DNA of 64,000 nt from Eleusine coracana subsp. coracana (Eukaryota > Streptophyta > Magnoliopsida > Poales > Poaceae): NCBI GenBank assembly GCA_032690845.1, contig CM064434.1:4528108-4592107 (forward strand), given 5' to 3'. Shown in pieces: positions 11,751 to 23,591 of the stretch (positions are counted from its first letter, which is position 1; every line of letters starts with the position of its first letter). The notes beneath the pieces were generated by a model. It saw nothing but the letters and a program-made list of their open reading frames with translations, was not told the origin of the DNA and made no database searches. The translations under genes and the position numbers were made by a program.

Positions 11751-12985
11751 ATGGACGTCGTGATGTCTCGGTCCCGACGTGATGAACTGGAGTCGCACAT
11801 GGAGGTGCTGCTGAAGGCGCGACAGAGGTTGATCGAAGCAGAAGCACAAGGATTGGCTAAACCATCGTCCAAGAATGGTGACGACCACCAGCTCGCTGGC
11901 GTCGACGACGGCGTATCATCGAAGACGGCGTCTGACGATGGCAGCACGCCCAATCATCGCCGAGATCCCAATGCTACTTGTCCCACCACAGAACCTTCCG
12001 TCAACGTTGACTCGGTCAACCAAGCCGACGACAGCGGCCCAATGCCAATGGTGACCGACCAGGAAATTCTGCCGCACATGGAGCGACAGCGGCCTCTGTC
12101 GGAATCTCCTTTTCATCAGAGGTCTGAAGAAGAAGAAGAAGACATGGCGATGATGCAGCCTGCTTATTACCACCGCCCCGTCACGGCGGATCCCGAGCTC
12201 TGTAACTACGAAGACCACGTTGTTGATCAACCACCGGAAGATGGAATGTTTTACAGTACTACGTCCAGGCTAACTCCTCCTCGGATTTTGACCAGGATTA
12301 CCGCGACTACATCTCGGGGAACCAAAATAACCACCAGGGATTTGGAGGCGCTCCCATCAGTAGCTCATCAGAACCTTCCTACAACGTGGACTGGTTCCAC
12401 GACACCGAACCAGCGGCGGTGCTCGATGACGGCGACCTCGACTACCCGCCGGACGCGCCGTACTGGGAGCAACCCGTGTACGATCAAGTCTGCGAGGGCC
12501 CGCTCGGCCAGCCGATACAATTCTGGCACTTTCAAGCGACGGAGGGCGGTGACGACGCTTCCGTCGACGATCACATTGACACGCTACTTCATATGGAGCC
12601 CTACAACGAGGAGGAGGAGGTATATGATGAGGACCACATCGTCGAGGGCGATGATGATCCCGCCGGCGTGTTTACCGAAGAATCGCACGTCGGCGGCGGC
12701 GGATTCGGCGGCGTCCCCGCGTCCGCCGCGGCGATCAAGGGCCTCAAGAAGCAGAAGTACGACGGGTCATCAGGAGCTGATGGTAGTGGTAGCGCGTGCG
12801 TCATCTGCATGAGGGACTACAAGAAGGGCAAGCGAGTCGTCGTGATGCCGTGCCAGTACATGCATAGGTTCCACCGCAAGTGCCTCAGGAAGTGGCTGTC
12901 GCGTAGCCACTTGTGCCCGCTCTGCCGCCACGCGCTGCCTACCGAGGAGCAGCAGCAAGAGGTGCACGCGAGCGCAGGAGTGTAA
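11751..12985 (+). pseudogene. RING-H2 finger protein (probable E3 ubiquitin ligase), frameshifted
   Basis: The frame from the ATG at 11751 runs through an acidic, Ser/Gln-rich N-terminal region. It then loses sense near 12250, within a TTTT run. The continuing frame is open from about 12251 to the stop at 12985. It holds GGGGFGGVPASAAAIKGL and a C-terminal RING at about 12797-12931: C-x2-C, 14 residues, C-x3-H-x2-H-x2-C, then C-x2-C. RING-H2 domains bind two zinc ions and recruit ubiquitin-loaded E2 enzymes; substrates cannot be guessed. The rest is acidic and low in complexity, typical of this group. One base at about 12250 separates the frames, so it may be a recent pseudogene or a sequencing error. 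The gene at 18569 shares its central motif and RING. Confidence 0.75.
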
Positions 12986-13190
12986 TTAAGTTTTGTACTA
13001 GTGTTTCAGTCAAATATAATGACTCGCGTATTGTGATTTTTATTTACTGCTCCACAGTTCGTTAACAGTTGTGACTAAATTTGTCGCTTTTGCCTCCCGA
13101 ATTTTTTTATGTTACTGTTACAAAAGCGAAATGTGTATGGTAGGAAAACAAAAATCTCAGGTGACAGAAAATTAAGAAATCTGTTGAGTA

Positions 13191-13558
13191 CTCTCTCCAT
13201 TCTATTATATTAGCATTTGAAAGGTTGGCATTCGGCAGCTGCTGTCAGCTCGTAGGCCGCTCGATTAGCTTAAATAACTGAGACAGTCCCACCACGTTCC
13301 TTCCCAGACCTCCGAAGCCCACCACCGAAACCCAGAAAAAACAAAGACTAAGCTCACTCGCAGCCATACGATTGCCCACGACAAGGATAAATAAAGTGGG
13401 TAGCAGCATGGTGGCTCTTTCTCTCTCTCCTGCCAGCCCACGTGAGTCTCAACGCAACATGGTTTCTGAGTTCGGTAGAAGAGTAGCAGGGTCTTTTGTT
13501 CTCCTACTTATTTTCTCCTCAGGTTTATAGGAATGCTAATATAATAGGACGAAGGGAG
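13191..13558. mobile_element. Stowaway-type MITE (Tc1/mariner), 368 bp
   Basis: The ends are inverted copies about 27 bp long (CTCTCTCCATTC at the left; its near-complement GGACGAAGGGAG at the right, both continuing through AATATAATAG-type sequence). TA dinucleotides flank it at 13189-13190 and 13559-13560. No coding is present, as expected for a non-autonomous element. It lies in the 3' flank of the first RING gene. Confidence 0.85.
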
Positions 13559-14244
13559 TAGCACATAATTTTTTTGGAACTTTTTGTCTTTTCTTGCTTT
13601 GAATGCGAAAGTGCAGTCTTTTCCTTAATAATGAAATCAGTTCACTAGCTAACAACCCGTGGCATGCTCAATTTGCGTCCCTGGCAAATCGAGTGTGCTC
13701 TATTTTCTCTGTAACATTTCTCCCGCAAGTTAAATATTCAACTTTCTGTCCTTAGCATTTCTCTTTCTTGTAGTGGTAATTATATTCTACTCCAACATGT
13801 GAAGAAAAAAAAGTGTGTAGAGTGAGGATGGATACCCTTCACATAGATTTTTGCATTCTCTCGCCAAATTGAGCTTATTCACAACATTCTTGAACAGGAA
13901 GGCGGCGATAGTAACAACTACTATATGTGCAGGGATCGACAAAGTTGATGACATGGCAATGATTTAATTTTTTAGAGAATCAGTTTTTTTTATAACAGTT
14001 GGAGAAGAAGCTCTTTTTCTACTCCCAATAGTGTTTAAAAACTCCCCAAACTAGTTTTTTGGGTGTAATTTTTTTAGAACTATTGGAGATGCTCTAAGGC
14101 ATCATATCAAAATAGACACAAAAAAAACACAACCACGGGATAAATTAAATCTTTTGAACAATCATCAGTGTACTCCCTTCATATTAGAAAAACAATTTGT
14201 TCTTTTACATCATTTATAATACCAATGAATTAATTACAAAATAA
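13559..14244. other. AT-rich intergenic spacer
   Basis: I see no gene. At 13995-14098, TTGGAGAAG and a late TTGGAGATGCTCTAAG are reminiscent of grass inverted-repeat elements, but no clean terminal pair was found. Confidence 0.4.
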
Positions 14245-14340
14245 CTAGATTTGATGCGCTGCGTTGCCGCGCTCACAATATTTTTATTATTTTCTCTATA
14301 TAGTAAAGAATTTTGGATGAATTAAACAACTGCAGTCAAA

Positions 14341-15863
14341 TTGTATAATTATTAAAGTACATATAATGGTATAGAACAAAGAATATTAGCCATATAGAAC
14401 ATCATTGTTTCTACTTTAAATTTTGTTTAACTAAAATTATATTTAACATAGACAAATAATTTTTTCAAGCCAACTATTCAAGATTTATTGACAACCCTGT
14501 TCTTGAATATTTGAAAAAAGTAATATGTGTTCAATCATTATTTTTAAAAAATTAGTCACATGGCTAAATAGTTATTTCTAAAAACATAACAATAAAAGCA
14601 TACATCTTTTATATTAATTATTATGCTTATTCATTTACAACTTTAGTCATTAGTTTTTTAAATATCTAATTTGTATTTCAACAATTTAGAAAGCAATTAC
14701 ACTATGACAAATATATGTGTTGAATTATGCATATTTTCTTTATTTATATAAGTAGGCAAGAGGATGTGAATACTAATGAAATAGTTATGTGTAAAACTTG
14801 GAACATCAGAATCAAAATTTGAAATCACAAATACAATCAACGAAGGATTGATAATATAATGATTAAGTAATTTCATGTCTAGATTTCTTAGAGCTTTCAT
14901 CAACTCTGTTTTACTTTACTCACAAAAAGATTTTTCTCATTTATTCATATCAAGATTGCCCCTAGCAATGTGAAGAATTTTTTTATTTATACTTCAAAAC
15001 AAAATTTTTATGCTATTTTAAACATATTGGTCTCATTTGTTCATATGAACAATTGCATCTAGATATGTAAAGAAAGTTTTATTGTATAAGTGTTGCATGG
15101 CTAAATCTCTTACATAACATGTTAATTTTGTAGATAAATGTTACTTTATTTGTAAACATTACTTCTATTAATCCATATGTACATGCATCATAGCTACGCC
15201 TTTATATAAAATATATACAATAAATTTTATTTATTAAAAAGGAGGAGCACATGATCATATATTCAAAAGATATAATTGAATTAATAGTGCATGGTATGTA
15301 AAAAAAATATAATGATGAACTTTTTATGTTTGAAGATTATTCTCATTTCTTGCAATGGTAGCTATCATATATATATATTTTTTTAAAAAGTTACTTTATT
15401 CCAAATATTACTCCAAATTGTTCATATCTACAATTCTAGATAGTAATTTTAAATCAAAATTTATTAATTACAACAGCACATCAAATACCTTTTTTAAATT
15501 GGAAGAACAATGTGTTAAAAAATGTGTTCTTATTAACGATGCAAGTAGTAGAAAAATAAATTACAATTCATGAGGGATGTAGATGCAAGATGTTAGACAA
15601 ATGGTGGATGGACTGATAATGAAATTGTGTTACATGAAGGATCTAGATGAAAATAGGAAAGATGGGAGGACTGAAAACTAATAGAAAGTTTCAGAAGGAT
15701 CTAGATAGAAATCTGTCTTAGGAAAGGTGGGAGGACCTGAAAGTAATAGAATATATTAGAAGGATCTATATATAAGACGTCTAAACTCATATCTAACAGT
15801 CTATTTCTTGGAGTGACGATCCGACGATTGTTATTTCTTACATGACGTGGCCTAGCTTATTTG
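14341..15863. repeat. Internal tandem repeat of the Helitron, unit 1 (1523 bp)
   Basis: The unit begins TTGTATAATTATTAAAG and ends GCCTAGCTTATTTG, and the next unit begins directly. Most of it matches unit 2 base for base. It lacks about 128 bp present in unit 2, with a short AATC/TC homology at the junction near 14812. Confidence 0.9.
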
Positions 15864-17494
15864 TTGTATAATTATTAAAGTACATATAATGGTATAGAAC
15901 AAAGAATATTAGTCATATAGAACATCATTGTTTCTACTTTAAATTTTGTTTAACTAAAATTATATTTAACATAGACAAATAATTTTTTTAAGCCAACTAT
16001 TCAAGATTTATTGACACCCCTGTTCTTGAATATTTGAAAAAAGTAATATGTGTTCAATCATTATTTTTAAAAAATTAGTCACATTTCTAAATAGTTATTT
16101 CTAAAAAGATAACAATAAAACATACATATTTTATATTAATTATTATGCTTATTCATTTACAACTTTAGTCATTAGTTTTTTAAATATCTAATTTGTATTT
16201 CAACAATTTAGAAAGCAATTACACTATGACAAATATATATGTTGAATTATGCATATTTTCCTTATTTATATAAGTAGGCAAGAGGATGTGAATACAATGA
16301 AATAGTTATGTGTAAAACTTGGAACATCAGAATCCATTATCAATGTTGTATGTTTATATGGTTTGTTGCGCCAATGTAGCCATGCATTTGTTTACTATTC
16401 TCTAAAATTCATGAAAATATGAGTAAGGGGATAAAATACATCAAAATTAAAAGAAAAAAATCAAAATTTGAAATCACAAATACAATCAACGAAGGATTGA
16501 TAATATAATGATTAAGTAATTTCATGTCTAGATTTCTTAGAGCTTTCATCAACTCTGTTTTACTTTACTCACAAAAAGATTTTTCTCATTTATTCATATC
16601 AAGATTGCCCCTAGCAATGTGAAGAATTTTTTTTTATTTATACTTCAAAACAAATTTTTTATGCTATTTTAAACATATTGGTCTCATTTGTTCATATGAA
16701 CAATTGCATCTAGATATGTAAAGAAAGTTTTATTGTATAAGTGTTGCATGGCTAAATCTCTTACATAACATGTTAATTTTGTAGACAAATGTTACTTTAT
16801 TTGTAAACATTACTTCTATTAATCCATATGTACATGCATCATAGCTACGCCATTATATAAAATATATAAAATAAATTTTATTTATTAAAAAGGAGGGGCA
16901 CATGATCATATATTCAAAAGATATAATCAAATTAATGGTGCATGGTCTGTAAAAAAATATGATCATGAACTTTTTATGTTTGAAGGGTAGCTATCATATA
17001 GATTTTTTTAAAAAAAAAGTTACTTTATTCCAAATATTACTCCAAATTGTTCATATCTACAATTCTAGATAGTAATTTTAAATCAAAATTTATTAATTAC
17101 AACAGCACATCAAATACCTTTTTTAAATTGGAAGAACAATGTGTTAAAAAATGTGTTCTTATTAACGATGCAAGTAGTAGAAAAATAAATTACAATTCGT
17201 GAGGGATGTAGATGCAAGATGTTAGACAAATGGTGGAAGGACTGATAATGAAATTGTGTTACATGAAGGATCTAGATGAAAATAGGAAAGGTGGAAGGAC
17301 TGAAAACTAATAGAAAGTTTCAGAAGAATCTAGATAAAAATCTGTCTTAGGAAAGGTGGGAGGACTTGAAAGTAATAGAATATTTTAGAAGGATCTATAT
17401 ATAAGACGTCTAAACTCATATCCAACGGTCTGTATTTCTTGGAGTGACGATCCGATGGTTGTTATTTCTTAGATGATGTGGCCTGGCTTATTTG
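15864..17494. repeat. Internal tandem repeat of the Helitron, unit 2 (1631 bp)
   Basis: Direct repeat of 14341-15863 in the same orientation. It keeps the roughly 128-bp block (about 16335-16462) missing from unit 1, but lacks about 20 bp near 16987. It ends shortly before the Helitron 5' terminus. Confidence 0.9.
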
Positions 17495-17527
17495 CAAGAA
17501 AACGCACGTGTTTTAGAAGTATAGAGA

Positions 17528-18440
17528 TTCCCCCTCTCCCCTATGCCCTTGTTAAATAGTCTGTTGGGTCCAACTCTTTTATAAAGGTGGCTAGGGATTT
17601 GTATTTATTTATATGCTTTGTATGATTATATGTATTAACTAGAGAAAAAATTATCTATGTACAGATTATAAAAAAGAATTGTTTTTATTACAAACAGTTG
17701 GATCTAGATATGAGGACAGAGAGAGTTGATTGAAAGGACCTCTAATTTTTAAAATGGCTGAAAATTAACAATTCCGTATATGATAACTTAATAATTAAGC
17801 ATGGAGAGTCTGAATCTGTAGCAGCCAAACTAAAAAACAAATGCTGCCGTAGATCAACACCGTCCAGCATCAAACTTGGTAAAAGAAAGCGGAGATGCCT
17901 ACAAGGGAGCGCATGGTTTCGATCTAATCGTTAGAGTAATCGTGGGAACCGAAGCGGGTGGCGCCATGGCTCGGCGCCGTAATAAATTTAGCGAAAAAAA
18001 AGAGATTGGGTATAGAGAGCGGGTATTCTCACCGAAGGGTCGCGCATGTGAGGCTCACAGAGGCTGGTGCTGGACGTGGTGGCGTGACGATGAAGACGAC
18101 GGAGGTCGATGGGGAGGGGCGGCTAGGCGGCTAGCGAGGGCAGCAGTGTTGCGTCACGCACGCGGCGAGAAAGGCGGCAGAGTTGCGCGCGCGCTGTATT
18201 TCAGAATCTGAATTTCAGATGGCTAGGCCAGTAGGCCGTTTGTGCCTGATACAGATGGGCCGTCAGGCGGGTTCGGGACGAACATACGACTCGGAACCGG
18301 ACCGGCCCTGTTTCAGTATCCTGATCTGACCGGACTCCAACAAGCCTGCAGCAGACGGAGTAGGCCGAGGAATCTGACTGGGCAGCCAGTCCGTCACCGA
18401 ATAGGATGTGTTGTACTACATTCACTCGAGTATCCTCCTT
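17528..18440. other. Intergenic spacer and upstream region of second RING gene
   Basis: The left half is AT-rich. The right half (17930-18240) is GC-rich, with an open frame of about 111 codons (to 18211) that has no ATG at its start and no recognisable domain. It is not called a gene. Confidence 0.4.
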
Positions 18441-18446
18441 TCGCAT

Positions 18447-18454
18447 CTATAAAC
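18447..18454 (+). promoter_or_regulatory. TATA box of the second RING gene
   Basis: CTATAAAC lies about 120 bases before the ATG at 18569. Transcription would start near 18480 and give a leader of about 90 bases. Confidence 0.6.
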
Positions 18455-18568
18455 CCAGCAGCCACAGAAATAAAATGACCGCCCGCTCGAGCAACTCAGC
18501 AGGTCAAATAGAGAGGCACACATCATCTCGGAACCAGCGGCTTGATCCCGTGTGAAATTCAACAGCAC

Positions 18569-19213
18569 ATGCCAAACGAAGAAGGGATGGGAGACGTAGA
18601 CGCCGACGACGTTGATGATGATCAGTCTGCCGGTTTCGATGGTTTTGATTTGGGCAACGACCCTGAGTTGCAGCGCCTGCTGGATCTTTTGGCCAGCCAC
18701 CCTGAAAGGCGTACCCTTTCCGCTCGGCTGTTGGGTGAGTTACCCAGCGATGATGATGATAACGACGAGCCGGACTCCGACGACGAAGCATACCGTGACG
18801 GCGGGTTCGGTGGCGTCCCTGCCTCCGCGACGGCGATCGCCGAGCTGGAGAGGCAGGAGTGCATTATTACCAACGTGTCAAGCACGAGGAAGAGGAAACG
18901 TGGTCACCGCACGGGTGGCGTCGACGACGAAGAAGAAGATGCGGCGGTGTGCGAGTGCCCCGTCTGCCTTGAGGAGTTCACGAGTGGCGACGATCTCATC
19001 GTGATGCCGTGCAAGCACAGGTTCCACGAGAGGTGTATGGTCAAGTGGCTGGGAATTAGCCGCTTGTGCCCGTGCTGCCGCCATGCGCTGCCCAGTAGTG
19101 AAGGCAAGGCGGAACAGGTTAGCATTAGCACTGCTGCGACGCCGCCGCCTGCAAGGACGCTGCTACGTGGCACCACTGCGAACCGAAGGTACCGAGGCCG
19201 GGCCGCCGTTTAA
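18569..19213 (+). CDS. RING-H2 finger protein (probable E3 ubiquitin ligase)
   Basis: An uninterrupted 214-residue single-exon frame. The first ATG in frame is at 18569; the open frame reaches back to 18542 without an earlier ATG. The N-terminal third is strongly acidic (DADDVDDDQ, DDDDNDEPDSDDE). A GGFGGVPASATAI motif follows at about residues 72-85, then a basic KRKRGH patch that could be a nuclear signal. The RING-H2 occupies about residues 130-170: C-x2-C, 14 residues, C-x-H-x2-H-x2-C, then C-x2-C, with the Trp of KWL that helps bind E2. The predicted role is ubiquitin transfer; the substrate is unknown. The motif and RING match the frameshifted gene at 11751-12985, so the two look like diverged tandem paralogues. 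Confidence 0.8.
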   Translation: MPNEEGMGDVDADDVDDDQSAGFDGFDLGNDPELQRLLDLLASHPERRTLSARLLGELPSDDDDNDEPDSDDEAYRDGGFGGVPASATAIAELERQECIITNVSSTRKRKRGHRTGGVDDEEEDAAVCECPVCLEEFTSGDDLIVMPCKHRFHERCMVKWLGISRLCPCCRHALPSSEGKAEQVSISTAATPPPARTLLRGTTANRRYRGRAAV

Positions 19214-19536
19214 TCACCTAGGGCTAGGAGAAACTACCAACCTTGACTTCCACCTGTTTGGGAATGAACTGGAAATAATAATAAAAAAGATTGAATCGGA
19301 TGTATGTAAAGGTAATTGTTCTTTTCCAAACGTCCGTAGACGTGCATCGTTCCTGGCTTGCCGGTGGGGGCGGTCCAGGAATCTTGTGCGTCAGTATTCT
19401 GTGTTAACACCTGATCTAGTACTTTAGAGATCATGGACTTTTGTTGTACGGTTGATAACAAGGGGGATTACATTATTACACTGAAGTTCATCTGGGTGTG
19501 TTTGTTTTCTACCTACTAAATTTTAGTCCTGTCACA

Positions 19537-21957
19537 TCGAATATTAATCAATTGTAGCTTTAAAAATTTTTCTAAGACCCTCACGCTTAGGCTCGGGAGG
19601 ATTTGTCAAAGAATTATTTCTTGCCAATAAACCGCGTTTATCAAGGGGAGATACATTCTTGAAAGTGTGGTTGTGGCTCATGAGATAGTCCATAATATTC
19701 ATGTTAAGAAGGAAAAAGGGGTAGTACTTAAGTTAGATTACGAGAAAGCTTATGATAGAGTTAATTGGGAGTTCCTGTTTGAAGTGTTGAAAGGTAGAGG
19801 ATTTGGGGAAAAGTGGATAGGTTGGATTAGCCAAATAGTTCAAAATGGCTCTGTGGGAGTCATCCTTAATGGTAGTGAAAGCAATTTTTTCAAAACGGGT
19901 AAGGGACTCCGGCAGGGAGATCCACTCTCACCTCTTCTATTCAATTTAGTTAGCGTTGTTCTCACGAAAATGCTTAGCAAAGGCACAGAGAAAGGATTGG
20001 TAAATGGAATGTTCAACGAATGTAGACCAGGGGGGATTGTAGCGTTGCAATATGCTGATGATACTTTGCTTTTTTCTTCTACAAATGAGGAGCATTTAAG
20101 GAAGTTGAAATGCATTTTAGTGTTGTTTGAATGCCTTTCAGGCATGAAGATTAATTTTCATAAAAGTGAATTGATTCCTTTTAATTTAGATGAAGAGGAA
20201 GTTCACATTTATGGTCATATATTTGGGTGCCCGGTAGGAGCTTTACCAATTAAGTACCTTGGGATCCCTTTACATTTTGATAAACTTAGAAGAGAAGATA
20301 TCCAACCGTTGGTAGATAAGTTGGTGAATAGGGTAGCTGGTTGGAGAGGTAGACTCTTAGCTTTTAGCAGTAGACTTGTGTTGATCAAAACTTGTTTGGC
20401 TAGTATTCCTGTTTACCTGCTCTCCTTTATCAAATTCCCAAAGTGAGCAATTCACATGTTAAATACTCAAATGGCCCACTGCCTTTGGAATAACTTTGAA
20501 GGCCATCATACTTATCACTTAGCAAATTGGCCTTTAGTCTCTATGAAGAAGGAGTATGGTGGCCTTGGTATTCCAGATCTCAGAGATTTAAATATTAGTT
20601 TGTTAGCTTCTTGGATTAAAAGGAAATAATTTAGATGAAGGGAAGCTGTGGAAGGAGATCATAGACTTTAAGTATAGAACTCAAAGTCCTAATATTTGGG
20701 ACTGTCCCACATATAACTCCTCTCAGTTCTGGAAAGGTGTCATGTGGGCAGCAAAAGCAGCCAAAATGGGCTATAGGTGGCTAATTGGAAATGGTAATAA
20801 GGTTAAATTCTGGGAAGATAACTGGCTTGGTAGTTCTAGTTTAGCCATTCAATACTGGACCTGTACACCATTGTAAATAAGCAGGGTGGCACGGTAGCTG
20901 ACTTGTGGGATGGTACTAGTCTCAAATATACCTTTAGAAGAACAGTTAATAGTAGTCTACTGGAGAAGTGGCAGGAAGTAGAGCTTTTGACCTCTACCAT
21001 TAGGTTTTCTGAAGATGAAGATAATTTGATGTGGCAATTTTCTTCTTCTGGTATTTACTCCTCACAGTCCCTGTATGCTGTTATCAATAATAGGGGGGTC
21101 ATTCCTGTTCACTCCCCGGCTCTGTGGTCCATCAAAGTACCACCTAGGGTTCATTTCTTTCTTTGGTTGTTGTCCAACAATAGGTTATTAACTAGAGATA
21201 ATCTAGCAAAGAGAAGACAGGTAGAAAATATGTCTTGTGTTTTTTGTGATGAACCTGAGTCAATTAATCATCTGTTCTTTGAATGACGTAGTTGCTAAAG
21301 AGATGTGGAACCGGCTTAGTGAAGTAGTAGATTGTAGTATTCAGAGCAGTTTTGTAGGAATTGCAAATTGGTGGCTTAGTAAGAAAAAATTTGATGTGGT
21401 TAACATGATTACTTCAGCAGCCTTGTGCGGGCTCTGGAAACTAAGAAATAGTTTTATTTTTCAGAATCTGGCATGGAAGGGGCTAAGTATGATCTGGGGC
21501 AAGATTGTGCCTATGCTCAAAGGATGGCGTATACTCTGCCCAACGCTGAAGTTGGAGAAATTCGATGGATTGATCTCAAGCTTGGAGGCGATTGCCTACA
21601 GAGTGGAGAGGATCCTAATATGAGATTCGGCATGGAAGCTTCTAAAAGAACTCGGTCAAGCGGAGAACAAGAGCATCAGATGACATCTGGAAAGGAGGTC
21701 TGACTGACTAAGTGTTCAATGATTATGGAAGAGGACTTGGCTTAAGAAGGCAAGTCTCAGTATGGCTTCGGTTTGGAGGCTTCGCTTCTCAGGCGTGGTT
21801 AGGTTAATTTTGCTGGCTGTTGTAATAGGATAGTGTTCCGCTTGGAGCTAGGCTCTGGTAAACGTGAATTGGTGCTGTAAACTGTGATCCTTGTCCAACT
21901 GATTAATGCAGTGGAGATGGGGGACGGATTTGTCCACCTCCTAAAACTCTAAAAAAA
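19537..21957 (+). mobile_element. 5'-truncated LINE (L1-type) retrotransposon
   Basis: The fragment begins inside the reverse transcriptase domain and continues to a short A-run at 21951-21957. The endonuclease and ORF1 are absent, as is common in 5'-truncated LINE copies. No target duplication was identified. Confidence 0.85.
19546..21620 (+). pseudogene. LINE reverse transcriptase and zf-RVT region (broken)
   Basis: Readable motifs in order: LINCSFKNFSKTL; TAFIKGRYILESVV, preceded by a stop at about 19628 where the family has Gln; LKLDYEKAYDRV; GLRQGDPLSPLLFNL; the catalytic QYADDTLLF at about 20047-20073; and PIKYLGIPL. Between 20446 and 20900 the frame is broken, but GGLGIPDLRDLN is legible. 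The zinc-binding zf-RVT motif CVFCDEPESINHLFFE is at about 21236-21283, followed by another frame shift. The enzyme would copy LINE RNA at nicked nuclear DNA. The catalytic Asp pair remains, but the gene cannot yield a full protein. Confidence 0.85.
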
Positions 21958-21959
21958 GT

Positions 21960-22175
21960 AATAAATATAGACTAATGACAAAACTTATTTTATAACTGCT
22001 AGTCTAAATGATGAGACAAATCTATTAAATCTAATTAGGTCATAATTAGATAATATGATACTACAATAAACATCTCATAATAATGATTTGATTAAGCTTA
22101 ATAGAATTATCTTATAAATTAGCCTTCAACTATATAATTAGTTTTGTATTTAGTCACCCTATATTAACTTTCAAA
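21960..22175. mobile_element. Degenerate MITE-like sequence
   Basis: Segments such as TAATTAGGTCATAATTAGAT, TTGATTAAGCTTAATAGAAT and ATAATTAGTTTTGTATTTAGTC resemble the inner part of a common grass inverted-repeat element. The terminal repeats are not preserved, so the superfamily is left open. Confidence 0.4.
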
Positions 22176-22440
22176 GGATTGATTGTGATAACACTAAAAT
22201 TAATAAAAAACCAATGTTGTTTTCCTTTCCTTTTTTTTTTTTTGCAAAATGATTGATCATCTCTAGGCACATGGAGAAATACATGGACCCATCCTCCAAA
22301 TAAGACTCGGAAAACGTTGTTCCTCTCTATAAAATTAGATGCTAGTGCAAGCTCTCTAATTCCAAAAAAAAAAAGTCAGCCAAACCATGCTTATCAGTAA
22401 ATAGTCAAATTTACTTGCGGTTCCATAATCTTTATACTTT

Positions 22441-22488
22441 TTTTTAAAAAAAACGAGGCGGGAGCACTGCCTTTTCATTAAGCAGAGA
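22441..22488 (-). mobile_element. 48-bp LINE 3'-end insertion with 14-bp target duplication
   Basis: AATCTTTATACTTT stands at 22427-22440 and again at 22489-22502. Between them, read on the minus strand, are 48 bp that end in a T/A-rich tail after TTAATGAAAAGGC and CCGCCTCG. That is the style of grass LINE 3' ends. It looks like a LINE copy truncated to its last few dozen bases. Confidence 0.7.
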
Positions 22489-23388
22489 AATCTTTATACT
22501 TTATGTTTTCCCTTTAGAAAGGAGACATCTGAATAAATCACGCTAAATAAAGGAACCTATGATGTCTCCATGATTTTTTTTCTTGTAGACACTTCTGCAT
22601 TATTGAACAAGTTTGCAACAGAATTTTCACTCATATAATTTAGACTCTGTGTCTGGTAACAATTCGATGATGAGCTGGTTAGATTCCTATGACAGACTGG
22701 GGCCTGATGTCTGATAACCATTCAATCTGCTGATGAGATCCCACTGACAGGGAACTGATAGCCACTTGATGATAAATAAGTACGTGTATCATACACATTC
22801 TTTCAGTTCTTCTTAAGCAATTGACGGTCAAACCCGAAGATCAACGAACCATGGGCACATCCATCTGCATCCGCAAGTGAATTAATCGAAGTAAACGCCG
22901 CCCTGATTCAAAGCTGACGAACTGAAGGACTGTGACACCTGAATGTAGCTGTAACCGATTGTAACCCAAATTGGATCTAATAAACTCCTAACTCTTCTCG
23001 CAGGAAAAAAAAAACCCCGAGAATCTTCAACAATTGCCAAGCAGTCTCTCTGGTTTTCAGTATTGAACATTAATCAGTTGACGTTTTGAACATTAATTCA
23101 CATACCAAAGGAGCAAGAAGTCCTAAAACACCAATGTCGAGGAAGATAGCGGTGTCACCGTATATCCTTCTCCACGTTACAATACTCCAGAAGAAGAATG
23201 TGGGCGGGGCAGATACATGCAGTTGACTTTTGGGCGGCACACATGACGTTGACTTTCGGCCTGTTCATACCACTCTACCTTTTTATTTCTTAGATTATAT
23301 ATAAAAAAATAGCATACCACTATACTTTGTATCTCTAGTTGCAACTTCCAGCTTGCAGCTGGTGCAAGTTTACTTGATTTTTTTTGTG

Positions 23389-23397
23389 TATATATAT
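23389..23397 (+). promoter_or_regulatory. Possible TATA box of the lectin/PAN gene
   Basis: TATATATAT lies about 200 bases before the ATG at 23592. The intervening sequence is less AT-rich and could be a leader. Confidence 0.35.
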
Positions 23398-23591
23398 TTG
23401 CCATTGGGTACATGAGACAGGCCCTGCCTGATCAAATGGAGGAAGGCATTGCCTGCCGCTCACTCCGTTGACCTTACCGGAACTGTACATGCCAATCCCT
23501 ATGCCAATACACCGATGTAGTAGGGCTAATACACGCTCCTCTTCTTCTAAACATTTGCTCCCCACCACCACCGCGCTTTTCTCTCTGCAAA

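Larger units (their letters stand above)
14245..17527 (-). mobile_element. Non-autonomous Helitron, 3.28 kb
   Basis: On the minus strand it starts TCTCTATACTTC at 17527, after an A. It ends at 14245 with CTAG followed by a flanking T, the A/T insertion rule of Helitrons. Just before the 3' end lies a GC-rich palindrome (GCGCGGCAACGCAGCGC) of the kind that terminates Helitron transposition. No Rep or helicase coding is present, so any movement would need an enzyme supplied elsewhere. The interior is AT-rich and consists largely of two direct repeats. The ends are well supported; the class assignment follows from them. Confidence 0.8.
22176..23580. other. AT-rich intergenic region upstream of the lectin/PAN gene
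   Basis: Apart from a micro-insertion at 22441-22488 and a possible TATA box at 23389, no gene or transposon end is recognised. Short minus-strand frames (up to 188 codons near 23474-24040) are shadows or chance. Confidence 0.4.

Noticed and set aside
14341..17494. Possible LTR pair
   Set aside because: The two repeats abut without an internal region, and the ends are those of a Helitron.
17876..18211. 111-codon frame before the second RING gene
   Set aside because: No ATG at its start, no recognisable motif, GC-rich spacer.
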